Source of the DNA: Plantactinospora alkalitolerans | Lineage (GTDB): Bacteria > Actinomycetota > Actinomycetes > Mycobacteriales > Micromonosporaceae | Reading direction: 5' to 3' | Length of the DNA: 38,179 bases | Assembly (NCBI RefSeq): GCF_015690345.1 | Contig: NZ_JADPUN010000278.1 | Location: 1 to 38,179 of the forward strand | Shown here: positions 7,195 to 15,364 of the stretch, in pieces | Numbering within the stretch: position 1 is the stretch's first letter | How the letters are laid out: each line of letters opens with the position of its first letter | Position numbers and translations under genes: made by a program | Notes under the pieces: model-generated | Told to the model about the DNA's origin: nothing | Database searches by the model: none | What the model saw: only the letters and a program-made list of their open reading frames with translations

Positions 7195-9210
7195 TCACGC
7201 GTCGACCTCTTCGCCCTGCCGGATCGCCGGTGTGCCCGGCGCCGGTTCCTCGTACGCACGCTCCCGCTCCCGTTCCGCCTCGGCCCGTTCGTACGCCGTG
7301 ACCAGGGCGGCGTACCCGGGGGTGCTACCCAGCAGCGTGGCATGGGTGCCCCGGCCGACCACCCGGCCGTGCTCGACGTAGACGACCTCGTCGGCAAGCG
7401 CGATGGTCGCCCGCCGGTACGCCACCACCAGGATCGACGCGCCCGGCGGCAACTCGCCGGCACCGGCCGTACCGGTCGCGTCGGACGGGGTCGACCGGTC
7501 CCCGCGGAGCGCGGCCAGGATCGCCGCCTCCACCCTCGGGTCGACCGCGCTGGTGGCGTCGTCCAACACCAGCAGGCGGGGGCGGCCCGCCAGCGCCCTG
7601 GCCAGGGTGAGCCGCTGGCGCTGGCCGCCGGAGAGGGCGGCCCCGCGCTCCCCGACCAGGGTGTCCAACCCGTCCGGCAGCACCGCGACGAACCCGTCGG
7701 CCTCGGCCAGCCGCAGGGCCGCCCACACGTCGTCGTCGGTGATCCCCTCCCGGTCGAGGGTGACGTTGGCCCGGATGGTGTCGTCGAAGACGAACGGCAC
7801 CTGCGCCACCAGTGCGCTGGTGCCGGCGAGGGAGGCGGCGGTGAGCGACCGGACGTCGACCCCGTCCACGGTCACGGACCCGGCGTCGGGGTCGACCAGC
7901 CGCACCGCGAGGGAGACGATCGTCGACTTGCCCGAGCCGGTCGGGCCGACCAGCGCCACCGTCCGGCCCGCCGGAACGGTGAACGACACGTCGTGCAGCA
8001 CCGGCACGGGCCCCGCCGGCTCGGGCACCTCGGCCCGCTCGGGCACCCCGACGGGCCGGGCCGCCGCCTCCGGCTCGGTCGACAGCCCCGGCTCGGCCGG
8101 CGCGGTGGCCGGAGCCGGCTCGGCCACCGGGTAACCGAAGCTGACTCGGTCGAAGACGAGGGTGGCGGGACGGCCGTCCTGCGGGTCCAGCGTCGTGTTC
8201 CCGTACGCCATCTCGCCGGTGGCGGTGAGCACGGCCTGCAACCTGTCCCAGCCGGCGACGCTGCGTGGCAGCTCGGCGAGCACCCAGCCGATCGCCCGGA
8301 CCGGGAAGGCCAGCACCGTGAACAGGAACGCCACGCTGACGAGTTCGGTGATGGTGACCGCGCCCTGGCTCAGCCGGACCGCACCGACCAGCAGTACGGC
8401 GACGGTGCCGAGGCTCGGCAGGGTCTCCAGCATCGGGTCGAAGACTCCCCGAAGCCGGCCGACCGAGATCAACGCATCGCGCAGCTCACCGGCCTGCGCC
8501 GCGAACCGGTTCGTCTCCCGGGCCTCCTGGCCCATGGTCTTGACCACCAGCGCACCGTCGAAGCTCTCGTGGGCGATCGCGCTGACCTGGGCCCGCATCT
8601 GCTGCGCCCGAGCCTGCCGGGGCGCCATCCGGCGGGAGTAGACGACGTTCAGGGCGAACAGGGCGGGAAAGATCGCGACTCCGACCAGGGCGAGCACCCA
8701 GTCGGTGACCAGCAGCGAGCCCATCGCCACGACCAGCATCACCAGCGTGCCCACCGCGAACGGCAGTGGGGCGATGGGGAACCAGGCCGCCTCGACGTCG
8801 GAGTTCGCGTTCGACAGCAGGGTGCCGGTGGCGTGCCGCTGATGCCAGGACAGCGGCAGTTCCAGGTAGCGACGGGTGATCCGGCGCCGGTAGCTGGCCT
8901 GTAGCCGGTACTGCATGAAGCCCGCGCCGAGCCGGCGGCCGAACATGCCCAGCACCCGACCGAGGCTGACCGCCACCAGCGCCACGGCGCTCAGCACGAC
9001 CGCCCTGGTGTCGGCCTGACCGCTTTCGAGCGCCGGCACGACGACCTCTCCGACGACCGCGCCCACCACGTACGCACTGCCGATGATGAGCAGGTGGTAC
9101 AGCACGCTGCCGCCGACCGCGACCGCGAAGATCCGGGGCTCCTCGCGAACGGCGTGACCGAGGACCCGGATCCCCCTGATGAGCACGTCCCGGCTTGTCT
9201 TGCCCGCCAC
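7195..9210 (-). CDS. ABC exporter half-transporter, subunit with degenerate ATP site
   Basis: A 671-aa protein: six-helix membrane domain (about 25-320), then ATPase domain. Walker A GPTGSGKS (422-429) and signature LSGGQ (526-530) are intact. The Walker B ends LLVLDD, with D551 replacing the catalytic glutamate, and the switch histidine is Y598 (VVAYRRAT). This subunit should therefore not hydrolyse ATP in its own Walker site. It supplies a good signature to the partner encoded at 5355-7145, which fits a heterodimeric exporter. Two unusual insertions are seen: a Pro/Ala/Glu-rich stretch at 362-402, between the FGYP strand and VLHDVSF near the nucleotide-base-binding loop, and a Gly/Ser/Thr-rich stretch at about 569-590. 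GTG 9210 is preceded by GGGGGA and is the first gene of the pair. Confidence 0.92.
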   Translation of the reverse strand: MAGKTSRDVLIRGIRVLGHAVREEPRIFAVAVGGSVLYHLLIIGSAYVVGAVVGEVVVPALESGQADTRAVVLSAVALVAVSLGRVLGMFGRRLGAGFMQYRLQASYRRRITRRYLELPLSWHQRHATGTLLSNANSDVEAAWFPIAPLPFAVGTLVMLVVAMGSLLVTDWVLALVGVAIFPALFALNVVYSRRMAPRQARAQQMRAQVSAIAHESFDGALVVKTMGQEARETNRFAAQAGELRDALISVGRLRGVFDPMLETLPSLGTVAVLLVGAVRLSQGAVTITELVSVAFLFTVLAFPVRAIGWVLAELPRSVAGWDRLQAVLTATGEMAYGNTTLDPQDGRPATLVFDRVSFGYPVAEPAPATAPAEPGLSTEPEAAARPVGVPERAEVPEPAGPVPVLHDVSFTVPAGRTVALVGPTGSGKSTIVSLAVRLVDPDAGSVTVDGVDVRSLTAASLAGTSALVAQVPFVFDDTIRANVTLDREGITDDDVWAALRLAEADGFVAVLPDGLDTLVGERGAALSGGQRQRLTLARALAGRPRLLVLDDATSAVDPRVEAAILAALRGDRSTPSDATGTAGAGELPPGASILVVAYRRATIALADEVVYVEHGRVVGRGTHATLLGSTPGYAALVTAYERAEAERERERAYEEPAPGTPAIRQGEEVDA

Positions 9211-9405
9211 ACTGTCCCCCGCCGTAAGCCTTCGTCGTCAAGCTCATCCTTACCGATCAGGCCGAGCGATGACGAACCGATTGGCGCGGGTCATACCGGT
9301 CAGGACCTGATTGTGTCTGCTGTCACAGGGCCCGGTACGCCTGACGGCGCGGACGCCGTCCGTACCTCCTCCGCTTCCCGGCACGCCGGCAGCGGCGTCA
9401 GCCTT

Positions 9406-9411
9406 TACGAT
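9406..9411 (+). promoter_or_regulatory. -10 element (TACGAT) for leaderless start at 9418
   Basis: TACGAT ends six bases before the ATG at 9418 and no ribosome-binding site is present. This suits a transcript that begins at or next to the start codon, as is common in actinobacteria. The rest of 9211-9417, between divergent genes, shows no further feature that I can support. Confidence 0.5.
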
Positions 9412-9417
9412 CAAGAC

Positions 9418-10047
9418 ATGCCCCGGTACGCGGATTCGGAGCGCCGATCGCTGGCCGACCTCCTTTCGACCCTTGGACCCGACGCGCCGACGATCATCCC
9501 GGACTGGACCGCCCGGGAACTCGCCGCGCACCTGGTGATTCGGGAACGGCGGCCCGATGCGGCGGCCGGAATCGTGCTCCGCCCCCTGCGTACGCACACC
9601 GAACGGGTGCTGGGCGCGATGGCCGCGAAGCCGTACCCGGAGGTGGTGGACCTGTTCCGCCGCCCGCCGAGGTGGAGCCCGATGACCCTTCGGCCGGTCG
9701 ACGAGCTGGCCAACCTGACCGAGTTCTTCGTGCACCACGAGGACCTGCGCCGGGCTCAACCCGGCTGGCAGCCCCGGGAGCTGGCCGGGGGGTACCGGGG
9801 GGCGCTCTGGAAGCGGATTCCCACGATGGCCCGGATGTCGTTGCGCCGCTTTCCGGCCGCCCTGCTCATCCAGGCACCCGACCACGGCGAGACCTCGGCC
9901 GGAGCCGGCGGGGAACAGGTCAGGCTCGTCGGCGCGCCGGGCGAGTTGACGATGTTCCTGTTCGGCCGGCAGCGTGTCGCCCGGGTGCAACTGGTCGGGC
10001 CGCCCGCCCTCACCGACCGGCTGCGGAACGCGAACCTCGGGGTCTGA
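9418..10047 (+). CDS. TIGR03085 family metal-binding protein (DinB/maleylpyruvate isomerase-like fold)
   Basis: A 209-aa cytosolic protein that matches the actinobacterial TIGR03085 pattern along its length: an ERRSLADLLSTLGPDAPT start, AAHLVIRERRPDA (His plus Arg/Glu), and NLTEFFVHHEDLRRAQPGW in the middle. The histidines of AAHL and VHHED are the likely metal ligands, as in DinB-fold mycothiol-dependent enzymes. The family's reaction is not established, so I give none. The frame is open upstream to 9094, but similarity begins at ATG 9418, which follows a -10-like hexamer by six bases. The gene is divergent from the ABC exporter pair and convergent with the secreted-protein gene at 10150, with a terminator hairpin between. 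Confidence 0.87.
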   Translation: MPRYADSERRSLADLLSTLGPDAPTIIPDWTARELAAHLVIRERRPDAAAGIVLRPLRTHTERVLGAMAAKPYPEVVDLFRRPPRWSPMTLRPVDELANLTEFFVHHEDLRRAQPGWQPRELAGGYRGALWKRIPTMARMSLRRFPAALLIQAPDHGETSAGAGGEQVRLVGAPGELTMFLFGRQRVARVQLVGPPALTDRLRNANLGV

Positions 10048-10082
10048 CGCCGGACGGGGGATGCACGCCCTCGCCGTGGCGA

Positions 10083-10118
10083 CGCTGACCCGGCCGTCCT
10101 TTCCGGTACGGGTCAGCG
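10083..10118. terminator. Bidirectional terminator hairpin
   Basis: CGCTGACCCG (10083-10092) pairs perfectly with CGGGTCAGCG (10109-10118) across a 16-base loop. It lies in the 102-bp gap between two convergent genes, the natural place for a shared terminator. No T-run follows in either direction. Confidence 0.65.
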
Positions 10119-10149
10119 CGCACGTCGGCGACGTACGCCGACTGGAGTC

Positions 10150-10800
10150 TCAGAGCGCCGGGGCGTCGGTGTCGACCGAGACGTCGTCGAACGAAGCGGT
10201 GGTCCAGGTCGTGACCAGACCCGCCGGCCCGGTGTGAATGAAACCGTCAGAGGCGGTCAGTTCAACTCCGTCAACCGATCCGGTCAGATTTCGACCGGCC
10301 GCGCGCAGAACCAGCGTGTACGAGCGATCTTCGGTCACGGTCACGGATTTGGTCGCGAGTGTCGTCGACCTGCCCCCGACGGTACGGGTCAACGCGACAG
10401 TGTCGTTCGGGCGCAGCACCAGCGCGTAGAAGGTCGTGGTGGACTGCGCCCGGACCACGACGCCGGCGAAGCCGGGCATTCCATTGAACGAGTCGGGCCG
10501 GACCTCGGCCGCGATGGTGTAGTCCCGCCAGCCGGGCTGGCCGGTCCTGGCCAGCGCGCCGGCCGCGAGGCTGGATTGACGCAGGACCCTGGACTCTTCG
10601 CGCACGACGATCCAGGTGCCGCCGGTGGTGACCCAGCCCGCGGCGTTGCCGTCCTCGAAGTCGTCGCTGACCAGCGACGCCGCCGAGGCGGTACCGACGC
10701 CGGTCACCGCGAGGAGCAGCGCGACCAGCACGACGAGCGGTGCGCTGTGGCGCCTGGCGCTCCCGCCGGCCCGAACTGAGATCCGATTCATCTGCCGCAT
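10150..10800 (-). CDS. Secreted concanavalin A-like (LamG/laminin-G type) beta-sandwich protein
   Basis: A 216-aa exported protein. Residues 1-40 form a signal peptide: Arg-rich start, hydrophobic LVVLVALLLAVTGVGTA and an Ala-rich cleavage region (TASAAS). The mature part begins SLVSDDFEDGNAAGW and runs through repeated beta-strand-like segments (YTIAAEVRPDSF, GFAGVVVRAQS, FYALVLRPND, YTLVLRAAG) to FDDVSVD. This is the usual pattern of single-domain concanavalin A-like lectin/glucanase modules that accompany pectate lyases and other glycan-active enzymes. No catalytic domain is attached, so carbohydrate binding is plausible but unproven. ATG 10800 is preceded by GGGAG at five bases; ATG 10791 is an alternative. 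A promoter-like pair lies upstream. Confidence 0.85.
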   Translation of the reverse strand: MRQMNRISVRAGGSARRHSAPLVVLVALLLAVTGVGTASAASLVSDDFEDGNAAGWVTTGGTWIVVREESRVLRQSSLAAGALARTGQPGWRDYTIAAEVRPDSFNGMPGFAGVVVRAQSTTTFYALVLRPNDTVALTRTVGGRSTTLATKSVTVTEDRSYTLVLRAAGRNLTGSVDGVELTASDGFIHTGPAGLVTTWTTASFDDVSVDTDAPAL

Positions 10801-11110
10801 AGCACTCCCATCCTTGAAACATCCTGTTCCACAGTATGGCTATACCCATTGTCGGGCATCAATAGATGGGCTTGCCCGGAAAATCATCCGGCAGGTTTGG
10901 CGTGAATCCGAGTCGGTAAATCGTGGTGGTCGACAGACTTCACGTGGAGCGGGGCCGCAATGTGGAGCGCGGCGAGATCAAAAGCAGGCTCGATCGGAAA
11001 TACCGTTGAACCGCTTCCACGGGCCGGAGTCGGCGTACCGATGTCGGTCCGGGTGGGCCCGCTGGCCCCGACCGTGCCGCCGGCCGCCGCCGATCCACGG
11101 CGACGTGCGG
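10801..11110. other. Intergenic region without a gene (310 bp)
   Basis: Apart from the promoter-like elements at 10833-10862 I find nothing convincing. The open frames crossing this stretch lack family resemblance and suitable starts. GTGGAGCG-type sequence occurs twice near 10940-10970, too short to call a repeat. It separates the secreted-protein gene from the 3' end of the PaaX gene, both leftward. Confidence 0.5.
10833..10862 (-). promoter_or_regulatory. Putative promoter of the secreted lectin-fold gene
   Basis: On the minus strand, TTGATG (10857-10862) and CATACT (10833-10838) are separated by 18 bases. This predicts a transcript starting about 25 bases before the ATG at 10800, with GGGAG as ribosome-binding site. 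The stretch is noticeably richer in A and T than its surroundings. Confidence 0.5.
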
Positions 11111-11935
11111 CTATCCGGCCAGTCGTCGGGTCACGTAGCCGGTGGCGGGAGCGCCGAACACCTGCTGGACCTCCGCGATGGCCTGCCACAACTGCGGCAT
11201 CGACCAGTCGTCGGGGAACAGCGTGCCGGGCAGGCGTGGACTGCGGAGGGTGTCGACCATCGGGGTCCGGAGCAGGTCCGCGTAGCGACGGAGGGCGTCG
11301 GGGCCCGGTTCCGGTGGGCCGGACCGCTCCCGCAGTGCGGTACGCAGGATCTGGGCATGCTCGCTGTACAGGCGATTGAGCGCGTCGAGATCCCAGGCGA
11401 GGAAGGCGGCCCGCGCGGCATCCGCCTCGGACATCGCGAGCCGGGTGACGAAGACCCGTACCTCGGCCGGCGGGTCGGCCAGCGGTCCGAGCTGATCGGT
11501 CCGGTCGTCCATGGCGATCAGGACGCCCTGCTGGAGGAGCCCGTACCCGAGGTGCACGGCGGCACGGCGCAACCCGTCCCGGTACGCCCGGCGGGACTCC
11601 GGCACCTGGTAGAGCAGCGCGTGGAACGAGCCCGTCCACTCGGCCGGCCGCTGCTGGTCGGCCCGGCGGATCCGTTCGAACCGGCGACCGTACTCGCCGG
11701 CGAGCTGGTAGTCGACGCCCCGCCCCCGGCGGACGCTCGTCAGCTTGCCCTCGTGGCGCATCCGCAGCAGCAGGGCGCGGGCGGCGGCTTCGGTCAGTCC
11801 GAGATCCCCCAGTAGCCGAATGAGTTCGGTGCCGGGCAACTGGGCGTGTCCGGCCACCCCGAACAGGAACGGGACCAGTGGAGCCGACCGGCCGCCAGGT
11901 CGAGGGCTCGATCCGGATGCTACATTCTTCTGCAC
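11111..11935 (-). CDS. PaaX family transcriptional regulator
   Basis: A 274-aa regulator. An N-terminal winged helix (about 15-85, including LIRLLGDLGLTEAAARALLLRMRHEGKLTSVRRGRGVDYQLA) is followed by the PaaX middle and C-terminal domains (WTGSFHALLYQVPESRRAYRDGLRRAAVHLGYGLLQQGVLI, and FLAWDLDALNRLYSEHAQIL). The characterised PaaX represses phenylacetate catabolism in response to phenylacetyl-CoA. No paa genes are in this window, so the ligand here is unknown. GTG 11935 follows TACACT by seven bases, a leaderless arrangement. The gene is divergent from the VC0807-type membrane protein gene across only 36 bases, so it very probably controls that gene and itself. Confidence 0.88.
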   Translation of the reverse strand: MQKNVASGSSPRPGGRSAPLVPFLFGVAGHAQLPGTELIRLLGDLGLTEAAARALLLRMRHEGKLTSVRRGRGVDYQLAGEYGRRFERIRRADQQRPAEWTGSFHALLYQVPESRRAYRDGLRRAAVHLGYGLLQQGVLIAMDDRTDQLGPLADPPAEVRVFVTRLAMSEADAARAAFLAWDLDALNRLYSEHAQILRTALRERSGPPEPGPDALRRYADLLRTPMVDTLRSPRLPGTLFPDDWSMPQLWQAIAEVQQVFGAPATGYVTRRLAG

Positions 11936-11942
11936 GAGCGTG

Positions 11943-11948
11943 AGTGTA
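11943..11948 (-). promoter_or_regulatory. -10 element (TACACT) for leaderless PaaX gene
   Basis: Read on the minus strand, TACACT lies seven bases upstream of GTG 11935 with no ribosome-binding site between. The surrounding 36-bp divergent gap is AT-rich (TAATCGTCTAATTA) and must also hold control signals for the rightward gene at 11972. Confidence 0.5.
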
Positions 11949-11971
11949 ATCGTCTAATTAGGGAGATCGTC

Positions 11972-12631
11972 ATGCGGCGGCTTCGAGGTCTGTTGCTGAA
12001 CTGGGCTCCGACGTTGATCTGCAACGTGCTGCTGCCCGCCCTGACCTACTCGATGCTGACCGACCGGGGGGTGAGCAGCATCTCCGCGCTGGCCATCAGC
12101 GCGATCTGGCCCGCCGTCGAGGTGGTGGCGCTGTTCGCGATCCGGCGACGGATCGACGAGTTCGGCGTCCTGACGCTGATCCTGATCGCCCTCGGCGTGG
12201 GGTCGTCGCTGGCTCTGCAGGACGCGCGGCTGGCCCTGGTCAAGGAATCCGCCGCGACCGGACTGTTCGGGCTCCTCCTGCTCGGCTCCCTGCTGATGCC
12301 CCGGCCGCTGATGTTCTACTTCGGCCGCAAGTTCGCCACCGACGGCTCGGCCGAGCGCGTCGACTGGTGGAACGGCCTGTGGCGGTACGAGGGCTTCCGG
12401 CGTACCCAGCGGGTGCTGACCGTGGTCTGGGGAGTGACCTTCGTCGTCGAGGCGGCGGGACGGATCGAGCTCAGCCAACTTCTTCCGGTGCGCACCATGG
12501 TGACGGTCTCCGCCGTGCTGCCGTACGTGATCATCGCGGGCCTGGTGACCTGGACGATCTTCTACACGAAGCGGGCCCGGGCCCGCGCGGCCCAACTGAA
12601 CCCGGCGGCCCTCGCCGAACCGGCGGTCTGA
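11972..12631 (+). CDS. VC0807 family integral membrane protein
   Basis: A 219-aa membrane protein with about six hydrophobic segments: LICNVLLPALTYSML, ALAISAIWPAVEVVALFAI, LTLILIALGVGSSLAL, ATGLFGLLLLGSLLM, RVLTVVWGVTFVVEA and VSAVLPYVIIAGLVTWTIFY. The order, the central LALVKESAATGLFGL and the following RPLMFYFGRKF are typical of the uncharacterised VC0807 family. ATG 11972 is chosen over earlier in-frame starts because GGGAG lies six bases before it and the earlier region belongs to the PaaX control region. It is divergently paired with a PaaX-type regulator, its likely controller. No function is known for the family; transport or membrane stress are only guesses. Confidence 0.82.
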   Translation: MRRLRGLLLNWAPTLICNVLLPALTYSMLTDRGVSSISALAISAIWPAVEVVALFAIRRRIDEFGVLTLILIALGVGSSLALQDARLALVKESAATGLFGLLLLGSLLMPRPLMFYFGRKFATDGSAERVDWWNGLWRYEGFRRTQRVLTVVWGVTFVVEAAGRIELSQLLPVRTMVTVSAVLPYVIIAGLVTWTIFYTKRARARAAQLNPAALAEPAV

Positions 12632-12659
12632 CCGCGTCGGGTGCCGTGCGACCTGTCCC

Positions 12660-13169
12660 CTAGGCCTTGCTCTTCTTCCAGGTCGGTACGGGCCGTCCGG
12701 CCACGCACTCCACCTCCACCTCGATCCGCTCCCCCGAACCGTGGAACGTCACCTCGGCGTCGTCGTCCGGCCCCCGTTCGACCTCACCGACCCGGTAGCC
12801 CTGGGCCGGTGTCCACGAGGCCAGCCACACGACCCGGCCGTCACACTCGGCCACCACCGTGCCACCAGGAATGGACAGCAGTTGGCGGGGGCCGTGCGCG
12901 GATCCACCGCCCGGATCCGGCGAACCCGTAACCGGGCGGCCCGTGATCGCCCCCGGCGACGCCGGACGGCCCGAGGACGGCGTGGAAGTCGGACCGGACG
13001 GCGCCGGCGTGGCCGCCAGGGCCCGCGCCACCTCGTCCGGACTGCGCACCTCACCCGCCGGCCCGGTGAGCCCGGCCCCGATCACCTGTACGGCCGCCAG
13101 CCCGGTGCCGGTCGCGGCCAACGCGGCGAGCAGCCAGCCGGCCACCGCGAACCCGGTACGTCGACGCAT
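12660..13169 (-). CDS. Secreted or membrane-anchored small protein (often labelled septum-formation-like)
   Basis: A 169-aa protein. An N-terminal hydrophobic segment (about 6-30, FAVAGWLLAALAATGTGLAAV) is a signal peptide or anchor. A Pro/Ser/Thr/Gly-rich linker (about 52-92) follows, then a C-terminal beta-rich domain (LLSIPGGTVVAECDGRVVWLASWTPAQGYRVGEVERGP and EVEVECVAGRPVPTW) with two cysteines. I recall similar proteins beside two-component systems in other actinomycetes, annotated septum formation initiator or hypothetical; the function is not established. It is divergent from the response regulator gene, which suggests it is part of that regulon. ATG 13169 follows a CATGAT hexamer by six bases, consistent with a leaderless start. 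Confidence 0.75.
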   Translation of the reverse strand: MRRRTGFAVAGWLLAALAATGTGLAAVQVIGAGLTGPAGEVRSPDEVARALAATPAPSGPTSTPSSGRPASPGAITGRPVTGSPDPGGGSAHGPRQLLSIPGGTVVAECDGRVVWLASWTPAQGYRVGEVERGPDDDAEVTFHGSGERIEVEVECVAGRPVPTWKKSKA

Positions 13170-13271
13170 CGTCCGATCATGCCCGCCCGGCCGTTAAGGG
13201 CGGAGCCGGTGGACCCTAAGGGACGGTTAACGCCCGCCACCCGGTGCGGGGCTGTCCGGCCGTCACCGGGT

Positions 13272-13277
13272 TACCGT
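13272..13277 (+). promoter_or_regulatory. -10 element (TACCGT) for the two-component operon
   Basis: TACCGT ends seven bases before the chosen GTG at 13285 and there is no ribosome-binding site. This supports a leaderless start there rather than at GTG 13276, which would overlap the hexamer itself. Confidence 0.45.
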
Positions 13278-13284
13278 GCCTGGT

Positions 13285-13977
13285 GTGGCGCACCTACTGC
13301 TGATCGAGGACGACCCGGCCATCCGTACGCCGCTGTTGCGCGCGCTGCGCGAGCGGGGGCACGCCGTCGCGGCCGTCCAGACGGCGATGAGCGGGCTGCA
13401 ACGGGTGCTCGACGATCGGCCGGACCTCGTCGTACTCGATCTGGGACTGCCCGACCTGGACGGTCTGGAACTGCTCAGGATGCTGCGCGCGGTGAACACC
13501 ATCCCGGTGATCATCGCGACCGCCCGGGACGAGGAGAGCGAGATCATCCGGGGTCTCGACGCGGGCGCCGACGACTACGTGGTGAAGCCGTTCACGGCCG
13601 CCCAGCTCGACGCGCGGATCCGGGCGGTACTGCGGCGCGGGGCCGGCCCGGGAAGCGGTCCGGCCCCACTGACCGTCGGCGAGCTGCGGGTCGATCCGGG
13701 AGCCCGGCAGGCGAGCCTGTCCGGCATCCCGCTCGAACTGACCCCCCGGGAGTTCGACCTGCTGCACCACCTGGCCAGCCGGGCCGGTCGGGTGGTCAGC
13801 AAACGGGAACTGCTGACCGAGGTGTGGCAGTTGCCGTACGGCGGCGCGGACAAGACCGTGGACGTACACCTGTCCTGGTTGCGCCGCAAGCTCGGCGAGA
13901 CCGCGCAACGCCCCCGGTACCTGCACACCGTGCGGGGGGTCGGCGTCCGACTCGACGTACCCGGGGCGGGATCGTGA
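13285..13977 (+). CDS. OmpR/PhoB-type response regulator
   Basis: A 230-aa two-component response regulator. The receiver domain (about 1-115) has acidic pair D9/D10, phospho-acceptor D52 (LDLGLPD), a conserved Thr in IATARD and Lys in VVKPF. The C-terminal winged-helix DNA-binding domain (about 130-225) has the ELTPREFDLLHHLA and VHLSWLRRKLGE motifs of the OmpR/PhoB class. GTG 13285 gives the usual MAHLLLIEDD start; GTG 13276 is three codons earlier. Its stop overlaps the kinase start (GTGA), so the two are translated together. Likely targets are its own operon, the PepSY gene at 15421 and the divergent secreted-protein gene. Confidence 0.93.
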   Translation: MAHLLLIEDDPAIRTPLLRALRERGHAVAAVQTAMSGLQRVLDDRPDLVVLDLGLPDLDGLELLRMLRAVNTIPVIIATARDEESEIIRGLDAGADDYVVKPFTAAQLDARIRAVLRRGAGPGSGPAPLTVGELRVDPGARQASLSGIPLELTPREFDLLHHLASRAGRVVSKRELLTEVWQLPYGGADKTVDVHLSWLRRKLGETAQRPRYLHTVRGVGVRLDVPGAGS

Positions 13978-15305
13978 GGCGCCGGTTGACCCTGCTCGTC
14001 GCCGCCACCACCTGCCTGGTGCTGCTCGCCTTCCTCGTGCCGCTCGCGGTGCTGCTGCGCAGCGTCGCCGCCGACCGGGCCGTGGTGGCGGCCACCGCCG
14101 ACGTGCAGGGCCTGGTTCCGCTGGTCGGTACGACCGATCTGGACCCCCTGCGGCTCGCCGCCGAGCAGGTCGGCGCCGCGGCCGACCGGCCGGTCACCGT
14201 CTTCCTGCCGGACGGTACGGCGCTCGGCACCGGCACGCCGCGTACCGACGGGGTGGCGCTGGCGGCCCGGGGTGAGAGTCTCACCGTGGCCCGCCCGGAC
14301 GGCCGGGAGATCCTGGTCGCCGTGCAGGGCCGATCGGACGGTACGGCGGTGATCCGCACCTTCGTGCCCGACACCGAGCTGACCCACGGGGTCTACCGGT
14401 CCTGGCTGGTCCTCGCCGGGCTCGGGCTGGCGCTGCTGCTGCTCGGCCTCGCCGTCGCGGACCGGCTGGCCCGCTCGCTGGTCGCGCCGATCAGCGAACT
14501 CTCGGCGGTTTCGCACCGGCTGGCCCGGGCGGAACTGACCGCTCGGGCCCGGCCGTCCGGTCCGCCGGAGCTGCGTGCCGTGGCGACCGCCCTCAACCAT
14601 CTGGCCACCCGGATCCAGGAGTTGCTCCGGGAGGAACGTGAGCAGCTCGCGAACCTGTCGCACCGGCTCCGTACGCCGCTGACGGCACTGCGGCTGGAGT
14701 CCGAGTCGCTGGCCGACCCGCGCGAGGCCGCCCGGGTCGCCGAGCAGGTCGACGCGGTCGAGCGGGCCGTGACCGGGCTGATCCGGCAGGCGCGGCGACG
14801 CGGCGCCGAGGGTGGTACCGAGCCGGTCTGCGACGCCACGGAGGTGGTCCGGGAGCGGGTCACGTTCTGGTCCGTGCTGGCCGAGGACACGGGCCGGGAG
14901 GTCGTCCTCGACCTGGCCGACCGACCACTGCCGGTACGGCTGCCGGCCGACGAACTCGGCGCGGTGCTGGATGCCCTGCTCGGCAACGTCTTCGCGCACA
15001 CGCCGGACGGGGTCGACTTCACCGTCACGCTGGTTCCCGGACCGGCCGGTGGAGCCCTGCTGACCGTCGCCGACACCGGTCCCGGGCTGCCGCCGACCCT
15101 GGTGGACCCGGCGGCGCTGGTGGAGCGGGGTGCCAGCGCCGCCGGCTCGACCGGTCTCGGCCTGGACATCGCCCGCCGCGCCGCCCGGGCCAGCGGGGGC
15201 CACCTCGGCCTCTCCGCCGGCAGCGGTGGCGGGGCACGGGTCGCGGTCACGCTCGGACCGCCGGTCCTCGCGCCGGCCCCGAGGCGTGGCGGCGGGCCGA
15301 CCTGA
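13974..15305 (+). CDS. Sensor histidine kinase (HAMP, HisKA, HATPase)
   Basis: A 443-aa membrane kinase. TM1 lies at about 7-29, an extracytoplasmic sensor domain at 30-140, TM2 at 142-163 and HAMP at 164-216. The dimerisation/phospho-acceptor helix has H230 in LSHRLRTPLTAL, and the catalytic ATPase domain has an N-box (LLGNVFAHTPDG), a G1 box (DTGPGLP) and a G2 box (STGLGLDIARR). The acceptor motif has Arg where the commonest form has Glu (SHRLRTP versus SHELRTP). The GTG start overlaps the response-regulator stop by four bases. The sensor domain is small and Val/Ala/Asp-rich, without a recognisable ligand fold. It should phosphorylate the regulator encoded just before it. Confidence 0.93.
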   Translation: MRRRLTLLVAATTCLVLLAFLVPLAVLLRSVAADRAVVAATADVQGLVPLVGTTDLDPLRLAAEQVGAAADRPVTVFLPDGTALGTGTPRTDGVALAARGESLTVARPDGREILVAVQGRSDGTAVIRTFVPDTELTHGVYRSWLVLAGLGLALLLLGLAVADRLARSLVAPISELSAVSHRLARAELTARARPSGPPELRAVATALNHLATRIQELLREEREQLANLSHRLRTPLTALRLESESLADPREAARVAEQVDAVERAVTGLIRQARRRGAEGGTEPVCDATEVVRERVTFWSVLAEDTGREVVLDLADRPLPVRLPADELGAVLDALLGNVFAHTPDGVDFTVTLVPGPAGGALLTVADTGPGLPPTLVDPAALVERGASAAGSTGLGLDIARRAARASGGHLGLSAGSGGGARVAVTLGPPVLAPAPRRGGGPT

Positions 15306-15364
15306 CAGCCGTCGTCTTTACCTCGACTTAGCATTCGCACAGCGCGCCGCTATCCCCCGTCCGG

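Noticed and set aside
5355-9210. Siderophore (IrtAB-like) function for the ABC pair because of the nearby iron box
   Set aside because: The iron box lies downstream of both ABC genes. I see no TTAGG-type box ahead of their own start at 9210, so iron control of the transporter is not supported.
10863-11110. A small gene in the gap upstream of the lectin-fold gene
   Set aside because: Frames crossing this stretch lack start signals, and their codon content looks random; I see nothing conserved.
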